Source: Diphasiastrum complanatum (Eukaryota > Streptophyta > Lycopodiopsida > Lycopodiales > Lycopodiaceae). Taken from it: DNA of 64,000 nt. Shown piece by piece: positions 45,087 to 57,849 of the stretch. Position 1 is the stretch's first letter. Each line of letters starts with the position of its first letter. Where the stretch lies: assembly GCA_029204225.1 (NCBI GenBank), contig CM055113.1:20729798-20793797 (forward strand), given 5' to 3'. Both the position numbers and the translations under genes were made by a program. Under the pieces are notes generated by a model, which worked only from the letters and a program-made list of their open reading frames with translations, did no database searches and was not told the origin of the DNA.

Positions 45087-47431
45087 AATGTGCTGCCGTT
45101 AGGTTGGTGTAAGCACGGTCTGTGCCTTGTGGGGTGCGGGGTGACATATTTGCGATAGCCACCGTTCGTTTAGCTATAAGGGCTATCAACCAAATTTGGT
45201 GAGAGCGTTACTGAGGCAATCTGCTACCTAACAGTGAAAGCACGGGTGCGTCTATGATTGGGGTGGTATGCTGCCGATCGTTTAGCTATAAGGGCTATCG
45301 ACTAAATTTAGTGGGTGCGTTACTGAGGCAATGTGCTGCCTAACGGTGAAAGCACGGGTGCGTCCACATGGGTGGTATATTCAAGGATAGCTGTCGTTCG
45401 TTTAGCTATAAGGGCTATCGACCAAATTTGGTGGCGGCGTTATTGAGACAATGTGCTGCCTAACGGTGAAAGCACGGTTGCGTCCACGATTGGGTTGGTA
45501 TGTTGTCGATCATTTAGCTATATGGGCTATCGACTAGCTTTGGTGGGGGCGTTACCGAGGCAATGTTTCCCAACGGTGAAAGCACGGGTATCCACGAGGG
45601 TGGTATATTTGAGGATAACTGCCGATCGTTTAGTTATAAGGGCTATCGACCAAAGGTGGTGTGGCATGACTGAGGCAATGTGCTGTTTAATGGTGAAAGC
45701 ACAGATAGTTGAATGGGCGTTCTTTGTGGGCTGATTCTGTGATCGATCTGTATGGGCGCGGCCAGGAAAAGGTCCTTTGGCAGGACTATCTCAAAGGGGG
45801 ACCTTGTCTTTGTTACGTGTTAGTAAACTTGCCTGAGTGTCTTGCTTGCATTCATTCGTGGTGAGTCTTAGTACTCGTGCTTTGCCTGGTTTGCATGATT
45901 GATTGTGATACAAGGAGCTGATGGCTCGAGAAGGAACCTTTCTTTTGAAGGTTGACACCATCAAACAAAGAGGACTATAGAATCTATAGGGTTGATTCGC
46001 AGTTCAAGTACTCGCACGTGAACGGCAACGAAATGACTGGATGTTTGCAAAGGATTGATGGCTAGCCTATTTCTTGGGTTAGCTTCATTTGCGACGACGC
46101 CCACCAGACACAAGCAGAAGTCAAAAGCTGGAAAGCGCAATTTCAGAGGAGATCTTCTATGTAGTAGTTGGTCTTCATTTTGGGACGCCCACCTTCGGAA
46201 CTGAAACTCACTGAGCATGGGTGATATCCAGTATCAGTTGGGTTTTTCCTCAAAGGGGAAAAAGACTAGGATCCTCTTCAGATATTGGCAACAAGTTGGA
46301 TCAAGCCATAATCCTAGCAGATGGGAAGCAAAGTGTTGGAAAGGCTTTTTGTCTGAGAACTCTACTCGAAGTTTGATCCACTGTTTTTATAAGTGGAGGG
46401 GAACTATCACACACACCTCTCTCTTGGGGCAAATTTTGAATGAAAGTTGATCAAAATGGGGGCAAATTCAAGGTGACCTAGCCATACTCACACGAGGAGA
46501 CTAGCGAACTTTGGACATAATAAGTTGACAAGTTTTTGTTGTGGAAGGGAAAGCTTGTTATAGGCTTTCTCTGGACTAGCAATGATGAGGAGACATAATG
46601 AGTACGATGACTTGTGTTACGTGTAAGGCAGCTGATCAATGAAGGAACTGTGAAAGTTGAGTTTTGCATGAGAGACTTGGTACTTCGAACGAACGCTAAG
46701 GGACAGTTCGTGTTGAGATTGGACTAGTGCAAACTCTGGGTGCATGTGTCTGATTCAAGGAGAGCTACTTGAAGCCAAGCTAGATATACTCTTTGTTTTG
46801 ACTGTGAGCCAACTGACCAGTGATGGAATTGTGAAAGTCAAGTTTTGCGCGACGAGCATGGCGCTTCAAATGAACGCGAAGAGATAGTTCATATGCGGAT
46901 CAAACTGGTACGACCCCTTGGCTCTCCACGAGGTCAATGGTTACATTTGGATTGATTCAAAGACAGCTACTTCAAGCTAAGTGAGAGGTGAATTGCGGAG
47001 TACTCAATCTTTGCCTAACTCAAAATGCCAAAAATGAAAAGTATCAAGATCAGGCTGGGACAAGGAGAGAAATCAAGGTGCAGAAGCAACAAGGCAGAGT
47101 GTGGACCATAAAGTGAGCAATCAAACGATAAATCCCTTGGCTCACGGAGCCCTGATACCTATGCAGAACTGTTTAAATCTGGAGCTCAGGGAGCTCAACA
47201 CAAAGTGCATCAAGGACAAATCAGGAGCTCAAAGGAGTTTCAAAGTCAAAAGTCAGAAGCGACGGGAGCGAACATTTCACAAAAAGGCCTCTGGCAGCAG
47301 TTAATAAGGTTCTTGGGTTTTACGTAAGCGATATAAAATCTATGCTTTTCCTAGGCAAAGTGATATTTTTAAGTTAAATATTTTTCAGTACAGAGAGCTG
47401 AGCCTCCGACTTGTGGTGTGCCAGCTTCAAT
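45087..47431 (+). mobile_element. LARD-family internal region, copy 1, 5' truncated
   Basis: It matches 58,845-61,022 and has no long reading frame. It opens with GCTGCC...TGTAAGCAC words. Five minisatellite units follow, and then a segment whose two halves (near 46,628 and 46,806) both read QL-x4-G-x-VKV-x-FC. The junction with the copia E LTR is at 45,086/45,087. Confidence 0.8.
45169..45710 (+). repeat. Minisatellite, five units of about 110-120 bp, in LARD copy 1
   Basis: Units start near 45,169, 45,279, 45,399, 45,511 and 45,627, each with TTAGCTATAAGGGCTATC and ending in GGTGAAAGCACGG-like sequence. LARD copy 2 has only one unit (about 58,999-59,085). Confidence 0.9.
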
Positions 47432-48703
47432 GTTAATTATTAGTACTATGCCAAGTAGCTCAAATGTTTAGTTAATTTTAATTGGAAGACACCTTTACTT
47501 TAATCTGACATCTAATGAGGACATCAGATTTTATAAAGGTGGGGTGGATTATGTAAAGTTACCTTTACAAGCTTTACTTTTAGCGCCACCGGCGCCAACA
47601 TTGTCCCCGACGCCAGCAGCACCCCTGCTGCTCCCGGCGCCACTGTGACCAGAATCCAGCCGGCGTCAAATTCCTATGGCTGAAAATCTTTGATCGGTTC
47701 TAGCGAAGTCCAGAGAGCTCAGATCGATGTGCAATTACCTCACATGATCTAGACATGATTAAAGGAAGTCTGGGCATCAATAAATTCTAAAGAGAGAAAA
47801 TGTGCTTTACCAGCCTAAGTAGAGTACTTGGTATGAGGGGAGGTGGCGAATCCCACCAATACTATAGGAGAGTGTGTGTTGCGACTCAGGGTGAGCTCCA
47901 ACCAAGTCTCAGCCTCCCTTGTTGGAATGTTGCCCTAGCACTCGCCTTGGCATGCCAGCGCCCCGGAGACTAGGGTCGATCACACACTCGAAAACCTTCT
48001 CAGATTTATGAATAAAGTGGGATTTTTCTCAAACTGACTCTGATTACCTTCTGGGCTTCAGTGTTCGTTGTAAGGATGCTTCAAACTTTTTAATTTGGCA
48101 CATAGATGAGGGTCGTATCCCGGGACGCCAGCGGTATGCTGCCAGGACCATTCGGTCCGTGGCGCCAGTGGTATGCTGTCGGGACCATTTGGTCGAGGAA
48201 CTGGTTGTCTCCATATCTGTCGCGGCTTGTGGTTCTGAGTGTTCCTTGCATGAACGTGAATGGGTTAAGCTCTTGGGAAATGGGCTCTAAATTGTCGGTT
48301 GAGTTGGATGGCTTGCTTGGATAAACTTACCTGTTTATGGCTGTCCACTTAGGCGTGGTGCCAGGTTGGCTTCCAGCGCTCGTGACGAAGCTTTCAGTTG
48401 GTTAATTCTGATGTAAGTCAGACCGCTTGCTTGGAATGGGTGTTATTCGTTTGTAACGAAGCTTCGAGTTGGTTAAGTTTGATGTATGTCGGGTGGCTTG
48501 CTTGGAGTCACCCACATCGGGACCCCCGATCTGGCATGGCGCCAGGTTGGATCTCAATGTTGGTTTCTGAACTTCCAGTTGGTTAAGTCTGATCGTTTTT
48601 GGCGAGCTGGCTACTTGTATGTCAAGTGGGTTTGGACGGCAAGAGTTGATGGCTGGGAAGCTAAGTCATGGTTCCCGGCTCCCTTTGGAATGTCTACACT
48701 ACA
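47432..48703 (+). mobile_element. LARD 3' LTR, copy 1 (full length, about 1.27 kb)
   Basis: It begins TGTTAATTATTAG and ends CTACACTACA; the same boundaries occur at 61,023 and 63,437. It contains a GGCGCC-rich block near 47,583-47,650 and many short internal direct repeats built on GTTGGTTAAG. Unrelated gypsy sequence begins at 48,704. Confidence 0.8.
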
Positions 48704-50540
48704 ACTGAACAAGATTGAGTTTCTTGCTTTCATAAGCCACAGGATGTCCATCCTACATCAAAACAGCTCCAATAGCATAATTATTGGCATCGGTCCTAAC
48801 CACAAAAGCCTTATTAGAATTGCCAATGATTAGTATTGGTGCCGTAGTGACACTTTTCTTAAGCAACTCAGAACAATAATTCATATCCTTCGTCCACACC
48901 ACTAGCGAACTCTTAGCCCTCCTGCTTAGCTTCTTACAGCCTTTCAAGGCCTGTGTAAGGGGAAATGCCAGTCGAGCAAATTGGAAAATATGCCCACGGA
49001 AAAATCTTACAAACTCCAAGAAAGACTTGATTTTTTGAACTGTGGTGAGAATAGGCCAATCAATAACCCTCTGGATACAATCGGCCTCAATCTCCACTCC
49101 CCGTTTGAAAATCTTATGTCCCAAGTAGGACAATTCCTTCGCAAAAAAAGTCATATATAGACTCTTTGGCAAAGAGCTTTTCCCTTCTTAGGATGTCCTA
49201 GACAATCCTAAGAAGCTCTTTATGTTCCGCCAAGGTCTTTCTGAACACTAGGATATCATCTACGAATACCACTACGAATCTTTCAAAATATGGCCTGAAC
49301 AAATCATTCATCATCTATTGGAAAGTTGTCGGTGCATTGGTCAAACCAAAAGGCAACACCAAAAATTCGTAGTGACCAAAGCGAGTTCAAAACCTGGTTT
49401 TTGGTATATCTTCTACCTTAATGCGTATCTGATGGAATCCCAACCTTATATCTATCTTGGTAAAGTACCCAGCACCACCAAGATAATCTATTAGGTCATC
49501 CATCCGCGACAGTGGATATCTATTCTTAACGGTTACCTTGTTCAATTTCTTTACTTTTAATGCACTTAAGGTCATTAGCTCCAAAGACTAAAGAATAAGG
49601 ACAAAATACATCCATCTCATTACTTTGAGATAGATTATCTGAGGTAGAAGCTGGTTATTTGACGCAATCTTGTGCAAGGTGACCCTCGCCATTGCACTTG
49701 AAGCACAGGTTCTTCTTACGAGCTTCACCTGTATAATGCCACCTTGATGGTTTTTAAAGTTTTTCTTGGTTTTCTTAAGATTGTTGGAATTGGGATGTGT
49801 TTCACTAATAGCTTCCCTACCCCCCCCTCTTAAATTGAAAACTTTTTTTCTGCTCATTAGGCTGTCGACTCCTAGGTGGCTTAGGTGTAATTTTGCAGTC
49901 CTAATAGCATCTTCTAGGCTTTTTGGATGGTTCCTATGAACATCCACTTGATAATCTTTTGGTAACCCATCAATAAACATTAACATTTGTACCTTAGGTG
50001 GAATGTCACCATAAAGTGGATTCAGGTACTCATGAAAATCTTGAATAAATTGTTCCAAACCTTTATTCATTGATAAATAACTCAACTTTTGAAAGTGTTC
50101 ATAGTCATCTAAAAGTGGTAGAAAATAATCCCTACAAAGCTTGCAAAAATCATCCCATGTACAAGGTTGATTGCCCTTTGCAACTAAGTCATCCCACAAA
50201 ACTAAGGCTCTTCCTTCAAGAAACATGGTGACAATGGATAACTTTTCAGATTCAGGGAATTGGTTCATGGCAAAGTATTTGTTCCAAACATTTAGCCAAG
50301 AACTTACCACTTGTAAGTTCTTATCCTTCTTCTCCCCCTTAAACACTTTTACGGGAGGTGGAACTACATGTTTCTTCTGATTGGCTAAACTAGACTCTAA
50401 GTCTTGGTTTCTTTGATTAGTTTCAAGAACTGCTTATTAGTGGCTTGAATTTGTTGGTATAAAAGTTCAAGAGCTTGTGCCACATTGGATGGGTTTGATA
50501 GATCAAATGTTGGATTTTCATTGGTTTGATCCATTGGGGT
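48704..50540 (-). mobile_element. Decayed Ty3/gypsy element H (gag, RT, RNase H start)
   Basis: Read on the minus strand. Gag opens at an ATG near 50,534 (MDQTNENPTFDLSNPSN), meets stops, and continues at 50,346-49,640 with the capsid pattern WLNVWNKYFAMNQ, LEGRALVLWDDL and FLPLLDDYEHFQKL. A frameshifted CxxC knuckle lies near 49,690. RT segments [12 protein letters not shown] and [16 protein letters not shown] lie at 49,560-49,390, and YLGHKI with RNase H start at 49,172-48,753 (FVVRTDANNYAIGAVL). It ends where LARD copy 1 was inserted. Confidence 0.85.
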
Positions 50541-51080
50541 TGTTTTTGTGTTTTCCTATTATGCAAATACAACAACAAGTGCTCAAATTAGAATGATAGA
50601 AATGCTTCTATTGTTACATCCAATGCAAATAAAAAGTATTTACTTTTATTCCTTTAATCTTATTGTTTGTAAGCTCAATCCAAGCCTACTATTTGCAAGC
50701 TTAATCCAAGCTTAAGAGGAAAACAACAACAAGCTACATTTGCCTTAATCAAAAGCAAAAATAAAAACCAAATATTTATGTAAACTTCAATAAGATATTT
50801 CAAGCTAATGTTTACATAAAGTTCCCATTCCAATTCCAATTCCATTTGTCATTTCAAAAGCAACCACAGTTTTCACATTTCTCACTATTCTAGATTTCCA
50901 AAACCAAGAAATTAGTGTCTAGAAATGGATAACTAATGAAGCTTTATGAAAACTTAAATTTTCAAATCTGATTTTCAGATTTACAGGTCTAAAAATCAGA
51001 AAAATAACAAAAAAAAAAAAAAAGAATTTCAAAACTTGTTTTATGCACAAAGTTACACTACCATTCCCTTCCTACATTGC
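50541..51080. other. Probable leader/LTR of gypsy H, no gene
   Basis: AT-rich, without reading frames. The word CTGATTTTCAGATTTACAGGTCT occurs (in part) near 50,968 and again near 51,250, suggesting an internal duplication interrupted by the tRNA-like insertion. Confidence 0.4.
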
Positions 51081-51197
51081 CATTTTCATGAAACTACCCA
51101 ACGGGGTTGGCTCTGTTGGTTGGCTTGGCATCCAAAGTTTCTTTGGTCCCAGGTTCGAACCTCCCCTTGGAAACCAAGAAGCATTTTCATGAAACTA
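51081..51197 (+). mobile_element. tRNA-like 85-bp insertion with 16-bp target-site duplications
   Basis: CATTTTCATGAAACTA occurs at 51,081-51,096 and 51,182-51,197. The 85 bp between has a polymerase-III A-box-like word TGGCTCTGTTGG (51,108-51,119) and B box GGTTCGAACC (51,152-51,161), exactly 44 bp apart as in tRNAs. CCAAAG-TTT-CTTTGG forms a stem where the anticodon arm would be. The acceptor stem does not pair, so it is not a working tRNA gene. It is best read as a very short SINE or a tRNA retrosequence; there is no A-tail. Confidence 0.7.
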
Positions 51198-51999
51198 GGA
51201 GATAGAAAGGTGTAACTAATGAAGTTTAGATAAAAACTTCACTTTTTAGATCTGATTTTCAGATTTACAGGTCTGAAAAATAAAACTTCAGAATAAAAAT
51301 CAGAACTTCAAACACTGCATTTATGCAAAAAAAACACTAGTTTTGATCAGAATACATAGCTAGAATCAATCCTTTTGCAAAAGAAAGTTTGTGTATATAG
51401 AGGAAGACTTCCTCTAACCATCCCACAAATCTTTTTTCAGAACTTTTAAAAACCCAAAGCCCACTTTAAAACTTCTATAACATGATAAAAAGTCAGCCCC
51501 TAAACAATTCTATAAGCATCACTACTCTCTTCTAGATTCATTGGGTACTTCAACTACAAGCTGCCTACAACTAGAAAAGCCTATAATCTTCCCCAAAAAA
51601 AAATTTAGTTCAAGCTTCAAGATGCTCCCCAACTCCAAGCTAGGATGCCTCCACCTATAAGTAAGGATCTGCAAGCCTCCAAGGATCTCTCCTCCACCTG
51701 TGTCCCTACTCTTTAAACACAAAGATAGATAACAAGTTGGCCTCAAGTATTCACCACCCAACCATAGCTAGATCCAAGCTCCAAGCAAGACCTATCTAGC
51801 ACCCCCTTGCTAACCATAAACAAATCACAAGCATACCACAACACTCCATAGCATTCTCAAGATCCAAACCCTACTTATGTCCCATACCATAAGCAAGATC
51901 CAAACCTCAAGCATACTACCACAAGAAAGCACTCTACACACTAGTAACAACACTAGAGCATAAGCAAAGAAAACAAGAGAGATCGTCCCTCTCGTCCCT
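51198..51999. other. Spacer, no gene seen
   Basis: AT-rich and C-rich patches without supported frames. The minus frame at 51,522-51,761 has no family resemblance. Confidence 0.4.
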
Positions 52000-54892
52000 C
52001 TGTGATTTCGTAGCTTTTAGAAATCAAACTTTTCGTGTCTTTGATCAACAAGGAATTTCCTATCATCAGCGAATCATCCACGAAAATGGTCAGCATCACA
52101 AAATTCTTTCCTACTCTTTTAATGTAGACATTGCAGTCTGGTTGAGTAGGATTGAAGTCTAGAGACTTCAGAAGACCTTTTTATACCAGGCTTGTGATGC
52201 TTGTTTTAGACCGTAGATGCATCTCTGCAATCAATAGACATATTGTCTGTTGTCGGGGTCTTCATAGCCTTCAGGTTGCTTCATGAAGATTTCCTCCTCT
52301 AGATCTCCATGGAGAAAGGCTATCTTCACGTCAATCTGGTGAATTTCCAGATTGTATTGTGTGGCATATGCAAGGAGTATCCTTATGCTTGTCATCTTGA
52401 CCATGGGCGAATATGTGTCGAGATAATCGACACCATATCTCTGCGTATAGCCCTTCGCGACAAGTCTGGCTTTGTAGCGGCCAATGGTGCCATCAAATTT
52501 CATCTTTTTCTTATACACCCACTTGCAGTCAACTACCTTTATGTTTTCTGGCAGTGGCTCTAATGTCCATGCCTCGTTTCGCCTCATCGACTCCATCTCC
52601 TCTGACATTGCCTGCATTCATAATTCTCCCTCTGGACTCTGGATAGTCTCTTGGTATGTTGTTGGCTCTTCTGTGAAGCTGTAGTATTCAGATTGCATAT
52701 CTTCGCTCCATTGAAGATTGTCAGAGTAGTGGTCTGGAGGTCTTCTTTGTCTTGTTGACCTTCGAGGTTTGTTACGTCGCAACTCGAACGTTTGTTGTTC
52801 GTGAGATTGATCCTTTGCTTCCTGCTGCTCTGGAGTCTGCGGATCAGGCTTTTTGCCTGTCCACATCTCGTATGGTGTTTTGTTCTCCAGCGTTGACGTT
52901 GTAGATCTGTTCTGCAGGTGTACAACTGCAGCTATTGCCTCGGTCCAGAATTGACCTAGCAATTGAGCCTGTGCCATCATGCATCTGGCTCCTTCGACGA
53001 GCATTCTGTTTTTTCTTTCTGTCACACCGTTGTATTCTGGTGTGTATGCAGGAGCGAACTGGTGTTCAATCCCTTGTTCTTCGCAGAATCTTGAGAATTC
53101 TGTGCTTTTGTATTTACCTCCATTGTCAGATCTAAGGATCTATATCTTTTTCGAGGTGTGTCGCTCTACGACTGCCACGAACTTCTTGAAAGAATCAAAT
53201 ACTTCGGATTTCTTCTTCAAGTAGTAGATCATGGTCATCCGGTTGTAATCATCTATGAACGTCAGAAAGTATCTCAAACCTGAGAGCGAACCCATCTTCA
53301 TCGATCCACAGACATCAGAGTGGATGAGCTCAAGAACTTCTTTGGCTCTTCTTCCATCATGCGTCAATGGATTCCGATATTGCTTGCCTTTCTGACAAGC
53401 TTTGCAGAACTCAGTTTTGGGCTTTGAAATCTTGAGACCTGTGATGATGTCTTTTCTGCTCATGTCATAGAGGCTACGCATGTTTAGATAATACATTCTC
53501 CTATGCCAGAGCTGATCATCATTTTCAGATGTATTCAATATAAATCAGAGTTGCTGACTATTTTTGTCTGGTAAAGATTTCCTTCTCTGCATCCGACCGT
53601 CAGCAACTTGTTTGTCGTCTTCTCGATCATACGACAAGTGTTGTCGTTGAACAAAACTCGAATGCCTAGATCTGTCATCTTGGAGACAAATAGCAAATCT
53701 TTTCTGAGTGAGGGCACATAAAGTGCTCCTGGTAGCTCCGCTTGGCCTGATAGTGTTCGCAGCTGTAGAGTGTCGATGCCTTTGACATCGTGTCTTCTCC
53801 CATCACCTAAATCACTGCTTTGTTGTTTTTGAGTTCGTGAAAGTCGATCAAGACCTTCTTGTTGCAGGTTATGTGTGATGTTGCCCCTAAATCAATGACT
53901 ACATCGTAGTCGTGTTCAGAGTAGCTTGTTGAAGCTTCATTGAGTATCATGAAAGCTTCGTCACCTCTTTCAGCATCCTTTGATGACTCTGTAACGTTTG
54001 CCTTTTCAGCTTTGTTCTTTTTTTTTGGGTTGAATCTACAATCGTATGCAGAATGTCCTTTCTTCTTGTAGTGCATGCAAGGTATTGCTGGATTAAACCA
54101 ACATTTGTTGGCCATATGGCCTGGTTTGTGGCAATGATCGCAGGAAAAAGATTGCTGATTCAAAGACTTTCGTCTTTTCGAATCTTGGCTTGTTTTTGTT
54201 TTTCTTCTTCCCTTTCGTGAAGAGAGCCTTCTCTTGATCACTGCTTCCCTCTCTTTCGTCTCTCATCAATCTCTCATCAACGACAAGACTGACTGCTTTG
54301 TCGAATGTCATATTTGATAGACTCAGTATGAGCATTCTCAACGGTTGTTAGGACGTCGATAGAGATTTCATGAAATACATCAGCTGTTGTGGTGCTTGGA
54401 CCTAGTGCTCTTGTCCTGATGCAACGAGTTGAGCGAAGATCGTTCTGATCTTCTCAACGTGCTGATCCAACTGGTTGTCATCCCACCGTATGGATTGCAA
54501 CTGATTGTGAAGATGCATGACTGAAGCTGCAGTCCTCACTTCATACTTCTGCTTCAATCTTTCCCACTCTGCATGGCTGCTTTCACAGTCTTCAATCTGC
54601 ATGAGTAGATCTTCATTTATGGATGAAACGATGATTGCCATTGCACGTTCATCTTTTCTGATCCATTCAACTCTCCTCGGGTCTCTCTCTGGAGGCTGCA
54701 CCTCTGAGAGCTCGATCACCGACCAGATGCCTTTGCCATTCAGAAGCGTTTTGATTTTGAATTTCCAGATTCTGTAATTTACACCATCGAGACTGATTGT
54801 TATTCTTGTCTGGATTGTTGTAGCCATATTGTGTTGTTTGGAAGAATCACTGCTGGGATATCAGTAGTGAGAACCTGTGGGTTCTAATACCA
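52000..54892 (-). mobile_element. Decayed Ty1/copia element I (gag to RT, truncated)
   Basis: Read on the minus strand. Gag begins at 54,827 (YRIWKFKIKTLL, WSVIEL). CCHC knuckles lie near 54,150-54,060 (CDHCHKPGHMANKC, then a second degenerate one). The protease motif is DLGATSHIT near 53,890. Pre-integrase WHRRMYYLN lies near 53,510, the integrase HSDVCGS and FIDDYNR at 53,330-53,240, and NRSTTSTLENKTPYE near 52,880. RT runs from 52,617 (WTLEPLP, KARLVAKGYTQRYG, AFLHGDLEEEIFM) to an intact FVDDSL box near 52,070, where the element is cut. Stops are few, so it is one of the younger copies. Confidence 0.87.
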
Positions 54893-55660
54893 TGTAGCGG
54901 AAGCAAGGCTGTTTTCTTCTTCATCCTCGTCTTCTTATTAGCGAACAATTTTGTGTCTTTGAATTTTCTTTTGTGCGGAAGTTGTTTACAGGATCCCAAA
55001 CAAGGGACTACAAACATTCTATTCTAGCAATCAAGACAAATTGACAGCACAAGACAACGAGATGCACGAAAATAGAGCTACTGTATTATCAGTTTAGTTT
55101 TTAGAGAGAGATCGTCAGTGTCTCGCTCGTTGGCGGAATGACATTCTACTCTTTCATTGTGTTCTACTCGTTGGCAGACTTTCATGCAGAGCTATAGTTT
55201 CTTTTTTTTTTCTTTCTGCTCTACTCGCTACCTTTCTCTCTCTATCTCTTCCAGATCTCTCTATTCAGATTATCTTTTTTCCTTCTTGCTTTTATGATCC
55301 AGAGAGGATCGTTTATACCTCCATAGTGTGGAGTTTACAAGATGGCTAAACGTAGAATCACAAGACCAGTTAACGCCAATCAACTAGTTAGTTAGTCTCC
55401 ATTGTTGCCATTTGTTTCTATTGGGCGTGAAGTCTATGACTCCAAGCTCGTTGAGCTGTCAGCTGGCAGCGCGAAAGATTCTTCTTCATCTCTTTTGTAG
55501 TTTTTCGTTTCAGGAGGTGTGTTTACGATACACGAATGATTTGCGAATTGTTCATCTTTCGAGTCAAGGGACGTTGACTGTCACGAATTGTTCTCGTTCG
55601 ACCTTCGCTTTATGTTCGTGCTGCGACAAAGTTGCAGGAGTTCACCATTTCTGACGTTAT
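54881..55660 (-). mobile_element. Primer-binding site and 5' LTR of copia element I (outer edge approximate)
   Basis: On the minus strand the LTR ends CTTCCGCTACA (plus start 54,893) and is followed by TGGTATTAGAAC. The outer edge is put near 55,660, where composition changes to short AGCCTTCTTTATAGA repeats. Confidence 0.6.
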
Positions 55661-56100
55661 AGACTGCTCTAAGCCTTCATTATAGAATTAGTAATAAGCC
55701 TTCTTTATAGACTCTTCTGAGCCTTTTTTATAGAATTTATCAAAAAGCCTTCTTTATACTGTCTTTAAGCTTAGAAAGCTTCTTGATTCAAATCTTGTTC
55801 TTTTGGCACTTTCTTGAGTACCTGCACATACCCTCAAAGAGAGGTCAGTCCTTAAGCCCATAGGGCTTCTTATTCTTGCTCTGATTCATCATGTATGTTC
55901 ATGCATACCTACACATCCCTTCAAAGAAAGGTCAGTGTTCATAATACCATCAAACATGGTTCATAAAAGATTCTTAGTTCTACAAGTATCAATGCATGTT
56001 ACTCAATTTATTAAAGTAATAAATTCATACAATATCCTAAAATAATATTGATCATTGATAATTCTATTTCATCAAAGTCTATCTGGGTTTGAAGTTGGGA
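55661..56100. repeat. Short tandem-like AGCCTTCTTTATAGA repeats and spacer
   Basis: Variants of AGCCTTCTTTATAGA occur about four times between 55,670 and 55,780. The rest is AT-rich, with a repeated word CCTTCAAAGA(A/G)AGGTCAGT around 55,840 and 55,920. No gene. Confidence 0.6.
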
Positions 56101-56137
56101 AAGTCTTTATTACTTAGGGGCAATTTGTCTCTACGAA

Positions 56138-56390
56138 TTACACCATCTTCGGTATCAGCCACTCAACCATTGTCTTGACCTTACTCTCGTCAATCTCCAA
56201 CCCACTATGGGTGATCTTATGACCGAGGTACAATAACTCATGCTTAAAGAAATCCCATTTAGATTCCTTAGCATAAAGTTTCTCTCGTCTGAGAATATCT
56301 AAGACAGTCTTAAGATGACTCAAATGCTCCTTAAGTGTCCTACTCTAGATGAGAATATCATCTACGAATACAACCACACACTTCCCTAAC
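56138..56390 (-). pseudogene. Gypsy RT fragment (element J)
   Basis: On the minus strand: VVFVDDILI then SHLKTVLDILRREKLYAKES, YLGHKITHSGLEIDESK and a stop. It is very close in sequence to gypsy G (35,150-35,390) but keeps the DD pair. Confidence 0.8.
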
Positions 56391-56640
56391 CACTTTGAAA
56401 ACCGAGAAGGGGAAGAAGCATGGTCCAGACCAAGTAGGAAAATACTTTGACGAATTAGATCAGTTGACATCGGAACCCCATAAACCGAAAAAAAACAGAT
56501 GAAGAAGTCTATGTCCCGGATGAAGGCTAAGAGATAAAATTTGTGTTTCATTTGTAATAAGCCCGGGCATCTGATCAAATTTTGTCTAGAAAAAAAAAAA
56601 CTTGTGCCGCAGATGATTTACGTAATTTAAAAATTCGTCA
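56391..56640 (+). pseudogene. Gypsy gag fragment with zinc knuckle, opposite strand
   Basis: The plus strand carries YFDELDQL and a C-x2-C-x4-H-x4-C-like knuckle (CNKPGHL) near 56,550-56,580. The same order occurs in gypsy G near 33,810-33,940. It meets the minus-strand RT fragment head to head at about 56,390. Confidence 0.65.
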
Positions 56641-57671
56641 AAAACAGTCACTATTTAGGCAATCGAAATCGAAATCAATGAATCGATTTATAGTTCGAAT
56701 TCTGATCTTACTAATATAATGTCAGTCCAGCATGCAAGACATGTGACATTAAATGCTTTTATTTACTTTACGAAATTTTAGAAAAATTTCAGTTTTACGG
56801 AACTTGTCAACCTATTTCACTGATTTGTGACCCAACTATCAGAGCACATGGAATATCATAGCACTGATTTGAGCGTATGGACACTCGGAATATAAATTTT
56901 TCATGCATGTCAGAAACACACTGAGAATCAACATGCAATCAATCCATGCAAGCACAATACCACAATTTAGGAAAAAAAGCTAGCATGCAATCAGAACAAT
57001 TATGAATTTTGTCAATTTTGCTCACAAAACTGTCAAAATTTCAAACGGCCATAACTTGAACTACAATGCACCAAATTAAGCGCTCTAAAGCACAGTACAA
57101 AGGGAGACCAAGTGACCGAGATGCTTTCCACATCATTCTGCCACCTAGGCTTCACACGTGTGACAACGGAGTGACTAAAATTCTGTAGTAGGACGCACTT
57201 TTTCAAGGCCATGTACTACTGTAGAATCATGCAAACACCTCCCCAAGCCCAAAAGTGATGTACCTACAATCTTAAATGGTCTATTAGACTTCCATGAAGC
57301 ATTCATAGAGAAGCAGTATGAGCTGAGAACGAAGATTTCTTAATTTGTAGAAGGGATCTTGGCATCAAACTTGATGGAGACGGACCATAAGCCACCGGCC
57401 ATCAATTTATAGGTCTTATAGCTTGTTGGATAGGTCAAGAGGAGTACTAAATAGGCTGTATAATTTTCTAGCATGATCCACTTATGGATTGACAACAATC
57501 CACCCACCAAAAATCACCAAAAAAAGTTATTTACTCACTTTTTTCGGCCTTCTACAAGCTCAATTCATAGAATTCTTGGCTCTAACTTCAAGGACAGCTT
57601 CAAAATACTTTGATTCAACTTTTGGCAAACTCTACAAGGAGTTTTACAACATTCTACTATCCAACTTTATG

Positions 57672-57705
<34 letters not shown>

Positions 57706-57840
57706 AAGCAAATTGATGATTTTTAGCTATTTTCCAATTTTTTCTTTACCATAAAGTAGAAATTTATGACCTGCAACTCTTTCTCAACCATATGCAACTC
57801 AATTTAAAAATTATAGCCATCCTAATGATATGATCTTGCT
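56641..57840. other. Spacer with a 33-bp poly(A) tract
   Basis: No gene recognised. A run of 33 A at 57,672-57,704 could be a microsatellite or the tail of a retroposed RNA; no open frame precedes it that I can name. Confidence 0.5.
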
Positions 57841-57849
57841 GCATTTTAG

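Noticed and set aside
45169..45710. CRISPR-like array
   Set aside because: The unit is a contiguous tandem repeat of about 115 bp inside a plant retroelement, with no constant-length spacers.
51101..51172. A functional tRNA gene
   Set aside because: A and B boxes are at tRNA spacing, but the acceptor and T stems do not pair, and the body is flanked by target duplications.
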